In this document: positions 11,814-23,570 of the stretch, in pieces
Position numbering within the stretch: the first letter of the stretch is position 1
Layout of the letters: every line of letters starts with the position of its first letter
Assembly: GCA_963576475.1 (NCBI GenBank)
Contig: OY754964.1
Span: 47,132,861 to 47,196,860, forward strand
Length of the DNA: 64,000 nucleotides
Direction: 5' to 3'
Source: Molanna angustata
Lineage: Eukaryota > Arthropoda > Insecta > Trichoptera > Molannidae
Position numbers and translations under genes: made by a program
The notes under the pieces: generated by a model
Databases searched by the model: none
Told to the model about the DNA's origin: nothing
The model's input: the letters and a program-made list of their open reading frames with translations, nothing else

Positions 11814-12504
11814 GCCGTGATGTTAAGTATGAATACTGAATACTATGTGAAAGTATTATATATAGGTACCAACTGTAAGGCGATGAGAACTGAATGTTAA
11901 AATATAAGTTTAATTTGTAATCTTCCTAAGATACAACAGATTTTATTCGGCGACTATTTTTATAAAGCCAAATTTACTACAAGTCCAAATCCAAGTACAA
12001 TCTCGAAGCCCAGTTAAATGTTAGAATCGGTACATAACAAAGTGGGAACATTGCCAATATGATGTAGCCAAAAACCGAGACTAGCAAAGTTATATTATAC
12101 TTAGATCAGGACGGATATTAAATAATGTTTGTGGGCGGTGTATCCTGACAGTCCCAAAAAATATAATAAATTCGCAAAAAATATCGGTTATTTGTTTGGT
12201 ATATTGTGTCTATATCTTAAATATATTTATCTCACCTTTCAATTATTACAAACAACACATTGGAGTAAAGAAGTACCTATGTTTAATAATATGCACATTG
12301 TAAAAAAAAACGTAAACACTTTCGTAATGTATCAGACATCAAATTAACATTCTTACAAAACCATTGCAGGATATTATAATGCATGGGATATAAAGACAAA
12401 AAGTAAAGAAATCAAAGGTGAACCAATATAATTCAAGACAGTTTAGCAGTGATTATAAGAACAGATGGTGGAATGAAATATGTTCGTTGAAGATTACGAT
12501 AAAT
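11814..12504. other. Gene-free AT-rich stretch
   Basis: I see nothing identifiable; only chance frames. Confidence 0.55.
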
Positions 12505-12745
12505 AGTGAAATGATATTGTGTAGTGAACCGAACAGTGGAATGATCTATATATTATGTGATGAACCAAACAATATAATGATCTACATACATAAAACAACG
12601 TAATGAACCTAACAGTGGAATGATCAATATACATATTATATTATGTTGTTAACCGAACAGTGGAATGATCTATATATTATGTAGTGAACCGAACAGTGTA
12701 ATGATCTACATATTAACAACGTAATGAACCTAACAGTGTTATAGA
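12505..12745 (+). repeat. Degenerate tandem repeat of about 40-55 bp
   Basis: Units such as GTGAACCGAACAGTGGAATG followed by ATCTATATATTATGT recur about five or six times with spacing variation. It overlaps the end of an open frame on the minus strand. Confidence 0.75.
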
Positions 12746-12935
12746 CAGTTGATTGATATTCAAGTATTTTGTTTTCGATCAAAAAAAATTTTTCAAATAT
12801 TTTTCTGTTATTTGAAACAATATCTTCATACCCTTGTGTGTGTAGGAAGTCTAAAATGAGGAGGCGAATTTCTGAAATCACATTATCAATATTTTCGGGA
12901 ATCAGATTAGATTTATATTTCACCATAAATCTCAA
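12636..12935 (-). other. Unassigned open frame, possible gene fragment
   Basis: The minus-strand frame starts MRFMVKYKSNLIPENIDNVI, continues SEIRLLILDFLHTQGYEDIV and SNNRKIFEKFFLIENKILEY, then runs into the repeat at 12505-12745. The first 65 residues have ordinary protein composition, unlike other chance frames here. I do not recognise the family. It could be a remnant exon, a captured fragment or chance. Confidence 0.25.
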
Positions 12936-13061
12936 CCCGTGAATTAATCGAATCGAAATGCAATGTTATGTATAAAAGTTCATTGTTTTTCGACTGTAGA
13001 TGTTGCTCTTTAGGAAGTAGTAAAATGTTGGAATAGCCAAGAAACCTGTAGGTATAATAAA

Positions 13062-13183
13062 TTGAATTTCGCAAATACTACGGTGCCTGCTTTATATAAT
13101 TGCAGCTAGTACGAAGAAATTGTCAATTGGCAATAAACTCGCCACTGCCGCAGGATGCAAGGAAGTGTTGATTTATTATTATT
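13062..13183 (+). mobile_element. SINE family B, 3' part
   Basis: GAAGAAATTGTCAATTGGC, CAATAAACTCGCCACTGCC and GCAAGGAAGTGTTGATT followed by (ATT)n match the 3' half of family B. No tRNA head is recognisable. Confidence 0.65.
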
Positions 13184-13314
13184 CTATAAAAATGTTTTTT
13201 TTATATTGTGAAGATATCAACAGTTATTTATAACGAATAATGTCCCGCATACATTTCGGCAAACGTATTACTTATCTTGAAAAACAACTTGCAAAAAGTA
13301 AATCATATTAATTT

Positions 13315-13541
13315 TATTTTATTTTCCATAGCTTCTCGGACAACTAACATGTACTGTGTCAAATATTAATTTAACACGCACCCAATAACAAGTTGTCACA
13401 TTCTGGAGACTTACAATATTAATCGTCTCACATATCCAAACTAAAAAAAAAAACAATAAAAACATGTCACCACCGAGAATCGAACCCGGGACCCTTGCAT
13501 CAGCAGTCATATACCTAACCAACTGAACCACGAAGGCCTAA
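13315..13541 (-). mobile_element. tRNA-derived SINE (family C)
   Basis: On the minus strand it begins GGCCTTCGTGGTTCAGTTGG and contains the B-box GGGTTCGATTCTC, a tRNA-like head of about 73 bp (13468-13541). The body runs to an A-rich end TGGAAAATAAAATAAAAT. The stem regions are imperfect, so this is a SINE rather than a working tRNA gene. Confidence 0.7.
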
Positions 13542-14359
13542 TGTTAAACAGAAATTAAAACAAAAAATAGGGAAAAAATGAGACAGACAGATAAGTAAGG
13601 TTAACGATATAAATATCGCCTGAATATTATGCAACATGTATAGCAGTCACAATTCAAGTTCAGAAATAAAAAAATGTTCAATTTTATCAAAATATCAAAT
13701 TAATCAAATTGTAAATAGTTTTTAACATGCATTGTCATCGGGAATACATAAATGTAACTGGTCGGGAAGTACCTACCTACAGACAGGTGAAGTTAAAGTG
13801 TGTAAAGAGATTAACATAATCACGCGTTTTATTGCTCATGATGTACTTAATTTATATTAAACTACTGATAATTAAATATTATTTAGAATTAGATATGTAT
13901 TTTATGACATGGCAAAAATCACGCGAATTGTGATAATAATTATTATTCATCGGAAAATTGAAACTGAAACAAGTACCACAGTCACCTACTCATATACCTA
14001 CTTAGTAAATAATAAAAAACTAAGATTAGAATATTATATAGGTGAGTTCTTTTAGTCTTAACAAATATTTTGTTTGGGTACTCTTAAACCTACATTATAG
14101 TTTTACTTGTGGTATTTACTTTTACAAACATTTTATCGGTCACCTTTATTATATCTAAATACTGATAATGTAACTATGACTAAGATAAACAGACACCCAC
14201 ATAACAATATTAGCTTAAGACATATTAAAACAGTGTTAGGTATGTTTATTATAAACAACTATAATACTACTAATAATATAATACTAATAGTAAAAAAAAC
14301 TTTTATTTTGTTTTAAACATGGATATGGCCAAAGTCCCACGAAATCAGAATAAATCCAG
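13542..14359. other. Gene-free AT-rich stretch
   Basis: I see nothing identifiable; low-complexity frames only. Confidence 0.55.
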
Positions 14360-14645
14360 TTGAAATAAGATCGCTAAAAATAATCTGTAATGGAACGATG
14401 TATGACAGGGTCAGAAATGTGGACATAAGGAAAGAATATTAGATGAAGAAAGAGAACACATTGAGATGGTTTGGCCACATTGGGAGAATGAATGGGGAAC
14501 GCCTGACGAAGAAAATATATATTGCGGACAGAAATGGAATGAGAGGTCGGGGCCGCCCAAGGAAGGGATGACACGTCCATGTGAACGATATTTTGAAAGA
14601 CGATAATGTAAGAAGCGCGAACAACAGACGACTTGGCTCCACATT
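14360..14645 (+). pseudogene. RTE-like RT C-terminal remnant
   Basis: Reading across frames gives [38 protein letters not shown] and [10 protein letters not shown], the C-terminus of an RTE-type RT with stops. A paralogous remnant lies at 35195-35460. No intact domain remains. Confidence 0.65.
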
Positions 14646-14935
14646 ACATTCAAGAACTGTGTCAAAATAATGTTCCATCAGGGAGAAAGCTTACATTGAG
14701 ATCATCTGGATCACAGAGTATACCAACTCATGAAAAGAATTAAACAAGAGTCTATAAGAAGGTTTACTGTGATCGCGGTTTCAGTATTAACGGGCCTTTG
14801 AAGTGGAATAAATTGCCCCTTGACATACGTGGAGCTCAGAGCATTGACACCTCAGAGATAGGCAGCTCAGAGAATGCTTTGTTTCGTAGAGCCAACAAAT
14901 AATCAATAGCACACTTGGAGTGATCTTGTATCGCT
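14636..14935 (+). pseudogene. CR1/L2-like RT C-terminal remnant
   Basis: The segment reads in pieces as a post-RT domain (FIQELCQ-type, then [18 protein letters not shown] and FRRANK). Matching DNA, such as CAAGAACTGTGTCAAAA and GGAGCTCAGAGCATTGACAC, occurs at 43195-43960, so this is a repeat family. It is directly next to another retroelement tail. Confidence 0.6.
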
Positions 14936-15143
14936 TTATAAATTCTAATTATTATTATTCTAGTACAAGGGTGGCGGCTATATAATAATTTATAGTGAGT
15001 TGGACGTTGCATTTCAGCTATATATCGTGAATATATATTTTTGGTGGAATGTGTAAGGTACTTTTAATGCACTGCAACCAAATATTTACTGTATATCAAT
15101 CGAACGAACGCGCTTGCGCCAGCACCGAATAATACAAATCTGG

Positions 15144-15312
15144 ACCTCAGAGCCAAAGGATATTAAGTCCATCTTTTGTTAAAAGTGAGATTTTGACTTC
15201 TTTCAATAATATTTCGAAAATAAAACTTCACTTTGACTTCTCTCAATAATATTTCGAAAGTCAAAACCTCATTTTAACAAATAGTGGACTTAATACCCTT
15301 TGGCTCTGAGGT
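15144..15312. mobile_element. Palindromic MITE, 169 bp
   Basis: ACCTCAGAGCCAAAGGATAT at the left and the complement of ACCTCAGAGCCAAAGGGTAT at the right. The arms also share TTAAGTCCA and TTTGTTAAAA. The loop holds two direct copies of TCAATAATATTTCGAAA. Confidence 0.75.
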
Positions 15313-15477
15313 ACAGAAATAGAAAATGCAGCTTTCATCAAATATAAAAGTATATTATTTGATCCTTCCTGGGACAAATCCTAATGTAAAAATATAGATA
15401 TTAACATTTTTACAGCTATCCATTTGTCTGCAAGTGATCCTGAAAGTTGTGTTAGCGTCCTGTTTTCGAGTTTCAGA

Positions 15478-15632
15478 GGGAGAGAAATTTGATTAAAATT
15501 ATTTCTCACGCGATTATTACTTCTGTGATCTGTATAAATTGCCTGATTAATAAGAATAATTTGCCATTTACCAATAAACTCACCACTTTTGCAGGGTTCG
15601 AGGAAGAGTTGATTGATTGATTTATTTATTAT
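15478..15632 (+). mobile_element. SINE family B, 3' part
   Basis: It shows AATTATTTCTCACGC, CCAATAAACTCACCACTTT and GAGGAAGAGTTGATTGATT, a diverged family B body. No tRNA head is recognisable. Confidence 0.6.
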
Positions 15633-16407
15633 TTATCACACTATTTACATATTATGCGTCACTATAAATACTGCTGCCCTACTAGGTATAAATGTTATCG
15701 TGGTAGCAGTGTACATATTATTTCACAGGATAAAGAAACAGATTAGAAAGGTTAATTAGAGTCATCATGATATGTAGGTATAGGTAGGTATACATGTAAT
15801 GTATGTAGGTACCTTGTAATTTTTATTAACTGCAAAAATTATCTATTGCGAATAGGTACTGACACAACATGGATGTGACAGAGTGCATATTTATGTGGTG
15901 ATTTAATTTAACGTAAAAAATAAATGAAAGGAATCCGCTCCTGCTATCATGATCTTGATATCAAATTACGGTACCTATTTTTGCATACTATTTCATGTTA
16001 TTCGTCAGATTAAGACAAATAGAAATTATCTGTCTATTTTAATTTATTTAAAATTAGTTGATTATTTTGTTTTATTTTAAATGTTCATAATGTAATTAGA
16101 AACGGAAAGTATTACTCAACTTGTAAACGTCAATTTATCACGAACGCATTTCCCGTGTGGATTTACAAAAATTGAAAATACGTACCTACCATAAAACAAC
16201 ATGGTGTAGCTTTATTATTGACTATTGAACACGCATTACACGATAAGCTTATCAAACAAAAGATTGATTGACAATTTTACCGGTCACAATGTTAAAGCTC
16301 AGATCAAACAAAATCCAGAACAAAAAAGTCATAGTATGCACCCTCTACACAGTCTACACGATACCTGTTGAGAAATTGATGCAAAAAGGCTTAAAAATCG
16401 TGAAATC

Positions 16408-16513
16408 ACGACCTAGTTAGATAATGCGATAGCGCGCTGGATTATTCAGTGGACGCAGGGTTCTATTTCGCCTCAGCCAATTTCGTTAAAGCATTTGTGC
16501 TTATTTTAGGGAA
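16408..16513 (+). mobile_element. SINE family A, degraded copy
   Basis: GCGCGCTGGATTATTCAGTG, a decayed B-box (GGGTTCTATTTCGCC) and the body motif GCATTTGTGCTTATTTTAGGG identify it. It ends within about 10 bp of the left end of the long inverted-repeat element. Confidence 0.6.
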
Positions 16514-17794
16514 TATTATATACTAGTTGTAATTTGTTGGATCTCGTGTAACACATGAGATCCAACTGTCGGTGGCGATATGCATAATTGAAGAATACGT
16601 ACCAAACTATGAACACAAATATTTTTTACACAAATTAATAAATATTTTAAGATATTTTGTTTTCTACGTAAAATATGTAGGTATGTATGTCAGGATAGGA
16701 TAGTATGGAGGTAAGTCTGTTTTTCCTACCCAGAATATGTAAACAGCATGATATATATTTGAAAATTAAGTAGGTATCAAACTATTGAATGAGATATTGT
16801 TTAGTGTTTACTGCCTTACAAATTGTATGAAACGATGTCGTCACTAAATTCAATTTTTATAAAAATTGTTAAAAAAAGTTTGAGATGTACTAGGTACTAC
16901 AATGTTCATATTTTTTATAGAAAATTAAATTTTCTAGATGGGGTGTTTCGGCTTTTTCCGATATTTTTAAAAACCTTGGAAATATAGGCTGTTGAATATA
17001 TAAATTTAGCATAAAAAATGTTTTTAAAAAAAAAATAGATTTTGTATTTGTCTATATTTATACTGATTTTCGGCGTTCTAGCTTTTGTGGTTTTTGAGAT
17101 ATATGGAAAAATGAAGTATAAATTCAAAAGTTGATAACCCCTGACTGAAACGAAAATTCTAAATTCTGAATATGAAAGTTTTGTAGGCCTATAACTATCT
17201 ATATATTTAGGGCTCTTAAAATTGAGCGGATCAAAAGTTATAAGGGACACACACACAGACATATTATTTCAGATTATCAACTAGTATCATGCTGAGATTG
17301 TTTTCTGAAAGTTTCATCACAATATAGGTATATGTGTGTGTTGATAATAAAACACTTTAATTATTGCTATTTTAATGAAAAAATATGTTTTGTGACACTA
17401 TGCATTTAATTTATATTTTCAGTTTGTAAATTTACTCAATGTTCCCATTTTACAGACGAATTTTTATTTTTAAGAATCATAAATAAAATTATTCAAAACG
17501 TTATCCACCTGTCGATTCGTTCAAGAGAATGAATTTCTATTGAAGGAAGAGGCTGTTAAAATCCAAGATGCGTATGTGAAGGAACATTTTGTATGGCGTA
17601 GTGGACTTTTTTCACGGCTAATCCAACTTTGAAGTCAAAAAACACCAATTTAGAGGCTTCGCAGCATATATGTTCCATATACGGATTTACTCAGAATTCG
17701 GAGTAGAACATTTCGTGTGTCTGTGTCCCCCCCCCCCTTATAACTTGATCCGCTCAATTTACAGATCCCAAAATTTCAGAATATATAAACAGTT

Positions 17795-18352
17795 ATAGGC
17801 CTACAAAACTTTTATACTCAGAATTTTGTTTCAGTCAGGGGTTATCAACTTTTGAATTTTTACTTTATTTTTCCATATATCTCAGAAACCATAAAAGGTA
17901 AATGATGGAGGATCTTGGAGGATCCGGTTTAACCACGAGCTAGAAATAATGTATGGCGAACCAAACGTTGTCCAATACATCAAAATACAACGTCTACGTT
18001 GGCTCGGACACGTTTGTAGAATGGAGGATAACCGGGTCCCAAAGAAAGTATTGGACACCTGTCCTGAAGGAAGAAGAAGCAGAGGGAGACCTAGGATGAG
18101 ATGGCTGGATGACATCGAGGGCAATATAAGAGCGATCGGACAGACAAACTGGAGGAGACTTGCTGTCGACAGGGCGGGATGGAGGCAGTTTCTTGAGGAG
18201 GCCAAGGCTCGCACCGGGCTGTAGCGCCATTGCTGATGATGATAGGCCTACAAAACTTTTATACTCAGAATTTTGAATTATGGTTTCAGTCAGGGGTTAT
18301 CAACTTTTGAATTTTTGGTTTATTTTTCCATATATCTCAGAAACCATAAAAG
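17795..18352. repeat. Direct repeats of about 105 bp flanking the RTE fragment
   Basis: 17795-17897 and 18242-18352 both start ATAGGCCTACAAAACTTTTA and end CTCAGAAACCATAAAAG, with an insertion of about 8 bp and a few substitutions between them. The RTE fragment lies exactly between them, so they look like one very long target-site duplication. Confidence 0.75.
17898..18241 (+). pseudogene. RTE-type 3' fragment inserted in a long inverted-repeat element
   Basis: The frame at 17949-18224 reads [56 protein letters not shown] and QFLEEAKARTGL, ending in a GATGATGAT tail. It is the same family as 30238-30962, truncated further. The insertion sits between two near-identical direct repeats, 17795-17897 and 18242-18352. 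Confidence 0.85.
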
Positions 18353-20605
18353 CTAGAACGCTGTAAATTTGTAAAAACATAGACAAATACAAAATCTCAA
18401 ATTAGTTTTTTCAAAAAAATTCCAGGGTTTCTCAAACATTTTTTATTAAGAAAAATATTTTTTTATGATAAATTTATGAGTTTAACTGCCTATATTTCCA
18501 TTTTTTTAAATATCGAAAAAAGCCGAAACACCCCAACTAGATAATTTAATTTTCTATAAAAAATATAAACATTGTACTTACATATTAGCACATCCCAATT
18601 TTTTTTTAACGATTTTTATAAAAATTGAATTTAGTGACGACATTGCTTCATACAATTTGTATGGCAGTCGCCTATACACAATATGTAAGAAGACTTAATA
18701 GTTTGATAGGTACTTAATCTCCAAACATACATACAAAACCATCATGCTGTTTTCATATTCCGGGTAGGAAAAGAGGACTGACCTCCATATAGTCCTATCT
18801 TGACATACATACCAACATGTGTTGAAATGTTCAATAATTTTGATTTGTGGGTTTATAGTTTGATTCTTATTCTTCAACTATACATACTATCGCTATCGAC
18901 AGTTGGATATCATGTGTTACATGCAACTTGTTATAATATTTCTTATTTTAAATATTTCATTCAGTTAAATATAGTTTTAAAATGTCTATCATATTTCTTT
19001 GGTATTTCTTCCCGAATAGTACCTACCTAAGTAGCGGAATGAAATATAAAACATTATTTATGTAAAACATGTTTCATTTTATCACTTAATACTTACTAAA
19101 ATAATACTAAATTTAATAAAAAAGTAATATTAATATTAGATAAACAATAAGTTAAACGTGTGTTCAATGTATTTCCATAGTTGTACTAAGTGTTACCCAT
19201 GAAACGACAGCACTTGCTTCGATGTCGGTAAAAAGCGCGCGCAGGCCTGTATATCGCAAGCCATTATAGAATAGACATAAATGATAATATACTAGTATGT
19301 AGAATAGAAATTAAAGCTTAGTAAGTACAAATAGCAGGCAATTTGCCAAAGCGACATTATTCATTCCACAACTTGGTACAATACGATATACCATTTACAC
19401 GGTTGTCTAATGTAAGTTACAAGCGCCAGAACATCTTCACTGAAATCTAATATGGTTATAAGAGATATCAACTTGGTTGGAAAAGATAAGAACTTGAGTA
19501 GCGCCGTTTAATGATTCACAATCATTCCAAGTGCGCGCCTCGATTGATTGTAAGTTCTAAGAAACTGCGTGTTACTAACTTAATGGATATGTATAACACG
19601 CCTGATGGGTTAGGCAGGTTAGGCTGAGATAATAGAAAGATGCTTGACAAACATCCACCATATGTTTAAGAGGCTATATACTACATTTTAAAAATATCTT
19701 TTCCCCAGTAGATATCCTCAGAAGATATGTCTTTGAAATAAAGAACTGTTTGTATTTACATATTTATTCTATTGCATAAGTTTTTTGAAATTAGAATTTG
19801 TTTAATACTTTTCTTGTAAAATTATTTTTTTGTAAAAGGGTCAATACATCTCAATTCATCCAGGCCATGACACCCATAGTCTCAGAATGTCATGATTTTT
19901 TTTTATTCATACCATTTGTCATCCTTATTAACAATCTGAAATATTATGTTGATATCTTGAATACTTTTTGAGATATGATTTTTCAAAATTTGTAAAAAAA
20001 AACATTTTTGTTGTTTCCGAGCTTTTAGGCGGAGACACAAGGTTTTACTAAAAAAATCATAACTTTGACAATTTTCATCATATCAGAATCATTTTTTCAC
20101 TTATATTTTCTAAAATCTCTACAGAACAAGGAAAAAGTACATTTTGCAACTTATATATTATACATTGCAGCATATTTTCCATCAAACTTGCATTTTATGT
20201 TTTTTTTTACGAAAAAACATAAAAATTTTAAATGCAATTTTCAAAAAAGGCCCTCCGTTAATCAAAGTTTTTTCTTTTTTATAATAATCATAAAAGTTCA
20301 AACTATTACATTTTGGAAGAAAATTGATGGCTATTTGCCTGACAGTTTTTCTAATTCCTCAAAACCCCAAATTTTACTTTCCGAAAGACAAAAATTATGG
20401 TTCACATGTACATCAGTTTATAATATGCTATGAAACTTTATTTGATGCCAAGTTATTAAAATATTAATAACACAACCTCTTTTATAGTTGAATTGAAATA
20501 TTCAATACAAATAACCCCCTCCCCACCACCCCCCAGTCCGGACAAAATCTTGCAGTCAATAATAACGCGAATCTGGACTCATTACAAATTTGAAGAAAAA
20601 TAGTA

Positions 20606-20741
20606 ATTGATTTAAATTCACTTCTCACACTTTTCTTGCTTATCTGGGTAGAAAACGCTGGTTAGTCGGAAGAAATTGCCATATGGCAATAAACTCGCCA
20701 CATTCGCAGGGGGCAAGGAAATGTATATTTTTATTATTATA
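20606..20741 (+). mobile_element. SINE family B, 3' part, in the spacer of a long inverted repeat
   Basis: GTTAGTCGGAAGAAATTGCC, GGCAATAAACTCGCCAC and GGCAAGGAAATG followed by (ATT)n identify it. It starts where the left arm of the 19849-21826 inverted repeat ends. Confidence 0.65.
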
Positions 20742-20751
20742 TATTTTTTTT

Positions 20752-20985
20752 AATTTAATTGCAGTGTTTCAGCGTTTTTCGATAAATTCATACTTTTTGG
20801 AAATATAGGCAAACAAAAAAACATTGAGAAGCCCTGGAAACTTTTCTTTAAAAATAGTTTGAAATATTATATTTTTCTATATTTATACAAATCTTCAGTG
20901 TTCGAGATTAAATGGTTTTTGAGATATGTGAATATATAAAAAAAAAAACAAATGTTGATTACCCCTGACTGGAACAAAAATCCAA
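20752..20985. repeat. LIR-A internal fragment, diverged
   Basis: GTGTTTCAGCGTTTTTCGAT, GGAAATATAGGCAAAC, GGTTTTTGAGATATGTG and GTTGATTACCCCTGACTGG follow the same order as the LIR-A arm (16940-17150). It fills the spacer of LIR-B. Confidence 0.6.
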
Positions 20986-21826
20986 ATGACAGTTGGACTA
21001 CTAAGTTGTGTTATCAATATTTTAATAAATTGTATAAATAATGTGAATTACTTACTATTTTTCTTCAAATTTGTAATGAGTCCAGATTCGCGTTATTATT
21101 GACTGCAAGATTTTGTCCGGACTGGGGGGTGGTGGGGAGGGGGTTATTTGTGTTGAATATTTCAATTCAACTATAAAAGAGGTTGTGTTATTAATATTTT
21201 AATAACTTGGACTCAAATAAAGTTTCATAGCATATTATAAACTGATGTACATGTGAACCATAATTTTTGTCTTTCGGAAAGTAAAATTTGGGGTTTTGAG
21301 GAATTAGAAAAACTGTCAGGCAAATAGCCATCAATTTTCTTCCAAAATGTAATAGTTTGAACTTTTATGATTAATATAAAAAAGAAAAAACTTTGATTAA
21401 CGGAGGGCCTTTTTTGAAAATTGCATTTAAAATTTTTATGTTTTTTCGTAAAAAAAAACATAAAATGCAAGTTTGATGGAAAATATGCTGCAATGTATAA
21501 TATATAAGTTGCAAAATGTACTTTTTCCTTGTTCTGTAGAGATTTTAGAAAATATAAGTGAAAAAATGATTCTGATATGATGAAAATTGTCAAAGTTATG
21601 ATTTTTTTAGTAAAACCTTGTGTCTCCGCCTAAAAGCTCGGAAACAACAAAAATGTTTTTTTTTACAAATTTTGAAAAATCATATCTCAAAAAGTATTCA
21701 AGATATCAACATAATATTTCAGATTGTTAATAAGGATGACAAATGGTATGAATAAAAAAAAAATCATGACATTCTGAGACTATGGGTGTCATTTTTATTT
21801 TTTTCTGGATGAATTGAAATGGATTG

Positions 21827-23179
21827 ACCCAAAACTCCTTTTTATTTTTTTATTGTATGTAACTAAATAACTACAAGGCATATGACGTAAATTTTTACTT
21901 CAATGGAAAGAGAATATGAAAATCTACCGACTGAGTTTTTTTATATTTATAATATTTTAATTACTATTCTTACTGTTTAAAAAAAATCTAAATTTTTGTT
22001 TTTCTTCACGAAAATTATTGTATATTACATATTAGGTAATATGCAATATTTTTCGTGTTACATACATTAGAAGGTAATTTAGTGTACATTTTTGTGTAAA
22101 TCCGTATACCTAGGGTATACAAGGGCCTTAATATCCATACATCTATCATCAACGCTCTTCTCTTTGGTGATGAGCAAATGCAAGACCAAAGTGGTATTTA
22201 TCTTGCACCCCCAGTATTCTTGATCTTGCGAGTCCTTAATATTTTATATAAAAAATGTTAAAGATCAGAAGAATGAAACATGGATAAAAAACATCAATTT
22301 TTAGTAGAATTTACGACAATAGGTAGGTAGTGGGTTGCTTACTTTTTAATTATTGACAAGATTTGCAAGTTTTGCAAAATTTTGATTGATGACCTCAATC
22401 CCACAGGCGTGCAGGATCCAAGTTTTGGTACGGGATTGGAATCCATAGGGAAAGGTAGGTATATAATTAACGAGATTGTCATAGGGTTTTTCATGATCTC
22501 GTTCAGTCCAATATTTTTTCGTTCATTTTACAATCTTCCGATATGACCTAACCACCTCAGAGTATTAGTTTTCATTTTGCAAACAATACAATTCTCTCAA
22601 TTATTTATTGACGGTCAATGTGGTTCAATTAGTTAAGGTCCAGGGTTTGATTCCCGGTGAAAATTTTTCGCTGTATTTTCAGTTTGGATCTGTGAAACTT
22701 TTATAAACATCATTACAATTCTCCAAAATCTGGTAACATGTTATTATGTAGGTACTTGTTATGTTGTAGGTACTTGTTCGTTTCCCGAAAATCAAATGTT
22801 AAGTAAATGTAGGTATTAAATGACAGTAAGCAGGTACAAGTACGTGTTAATTATTTTATGTATTTACAATATAGCTTATAGGTTTATAGGTTTTGCCAGT
22901 AAGTAGTCTCTTCCAACCAACCCAAGCATAAGCAAGATGTAAACAGCGAAACAAATGTAAAAATACGACTTCTGTGTACAGACTGATCACAAGAATGAGG
23001 AAAAGAAAGACGAAATTGAAGGACAGAAAGAATATCGTAAAAGATTTATTTGATAACGCTAATTTCTTTAGTTTCTTCTCAAATATTTGCACAAATTGAG
23101 ACAACTTAACATAATCACTGAAGCTAAGACCATATCATCGAAGATGAAGTGAAAATCGCCTCCAAAAAAATTAGGGTAT
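21827..23179. other. Gene-free AT-rich stretch
   Basis: Apart from the possible SINE head at 22605, there is no supported feature. A palindrome (CGAAAATTATTG... TATTTTTCG) of about 60 bp lies at about 22010-22055. Confidence 0.5.
22605..22760 (+). mobile_element. Possible tRNA-derived SINE, degraded
   Basis: GTCAATGTGGTTCAATTAG followed by the B-box-like GGGTTTGATTCCCGG, 30 bp apart, suggests a tRNA-like head. The downstream body is not shared with other copies that I can see. Confidence 0.4.
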
Positions 23180-23570
23180 TCCTATGAAGAGCGCGTATGT
23201 AATTTTCAAAAACTCAAATACGTCCAATTATTGAGTATGGTAGTCACCTCTGGAGTGGCTCCTCAATATCTGTACTGAATACTCCCGATGCTGTACAGAG
23301 GAGTGCTATACGTCTGATTGACGTTGACGACCCATCATTGACTGATGGATTGCAATCACTAGACCACAGACGCAAGGTCGGTATTCTATGTTTATTCTAT
23401 AGATACTATCACTGGAGATGCTCAGAAGATTTTTAATCCCTGGTCCCTCTTCCGCCCATTCACAATACAATAGTCACTCGTTTTTCACAGTAAACCTTCA
23501 ACATACACGAACCAGTCGACATAACGCAATTTTGGCAAGAGTTTTCTAAACCCAAATAAAGAATAAAACA
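23180..23570 (+). pseudogene. Jockey/R1-group RT C-terminal fragment
   Basis: A frame starting near 23218 reads QIRPIIEYGSHLWSGSS, LNTPDAVQRSAIRLIDVDD, PSLTDGLQSLDHRRKVGIL and CLFYRYYHWRCSEDF before a stop, then NIHEPVDI after more breaks. This is the post-RT region of a non-LTR polyprotein. It is 5'-truncated and carries stops. Confidence 0.75.

Larger units (their letters stand above)
16520..18945. mobile_element. Long inverted-repeat element (family LIR-A), carrying an RTE insertion
   Basis: The left arm is about 16520-17280 and the right arm about 17725-18945, the latter interrupted by the RTE fragment and its duplication. The arms share GATCCAACTGTC, AAATTGAATTTAGTGACGAC, the GGGTGTTTCGGCTTTTT block and TTTCAGTCAGGGGTTATCAA in opposite orientation. 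The spacer is about 440 bp. Without the RTE and its repeat, the element is about 2 kb. No transposase frame is visible. A partial copy lies at 39160-39535 and an internal fragment at about 20752-20985. Confidence 0.75.
19849..21826. mobile_element. Long inverted-repeat element (family LIR-B)
   Basis: The arms of about 760-780 bp (19849-20609 and 21050-21826) are near-identical in opposite orientation. The outer ends read GGGTCAATACATCTCAATTC (left) and GGGTCAATCCATTTCAATTC (right, inward). A 122-codon frame occurs in both arms because of the symmetry, differing by one residue; its protein is low-complexity and unlikely to be real. The spacer of about 440 bp contains SINE-B and LIR-A debris. 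No transposase is visible. The outer end also occurs alone at 44941-45003. Confidence 0.8.

Noticed and set aside
13468..13541. tRNA gene on the minus strand
   Set aside because: The head is followed by a SINE body and an A-rich end, and the anticodon arm does not pair well.
20065..21593. A 122-codon protein gene present twice in opposite orientation
   Set aside because: The two frames are the two arms of an inverted repeat. The protein is Phe/Lys/Tyr-rich as expected from AT-rich DNA and has no domain.
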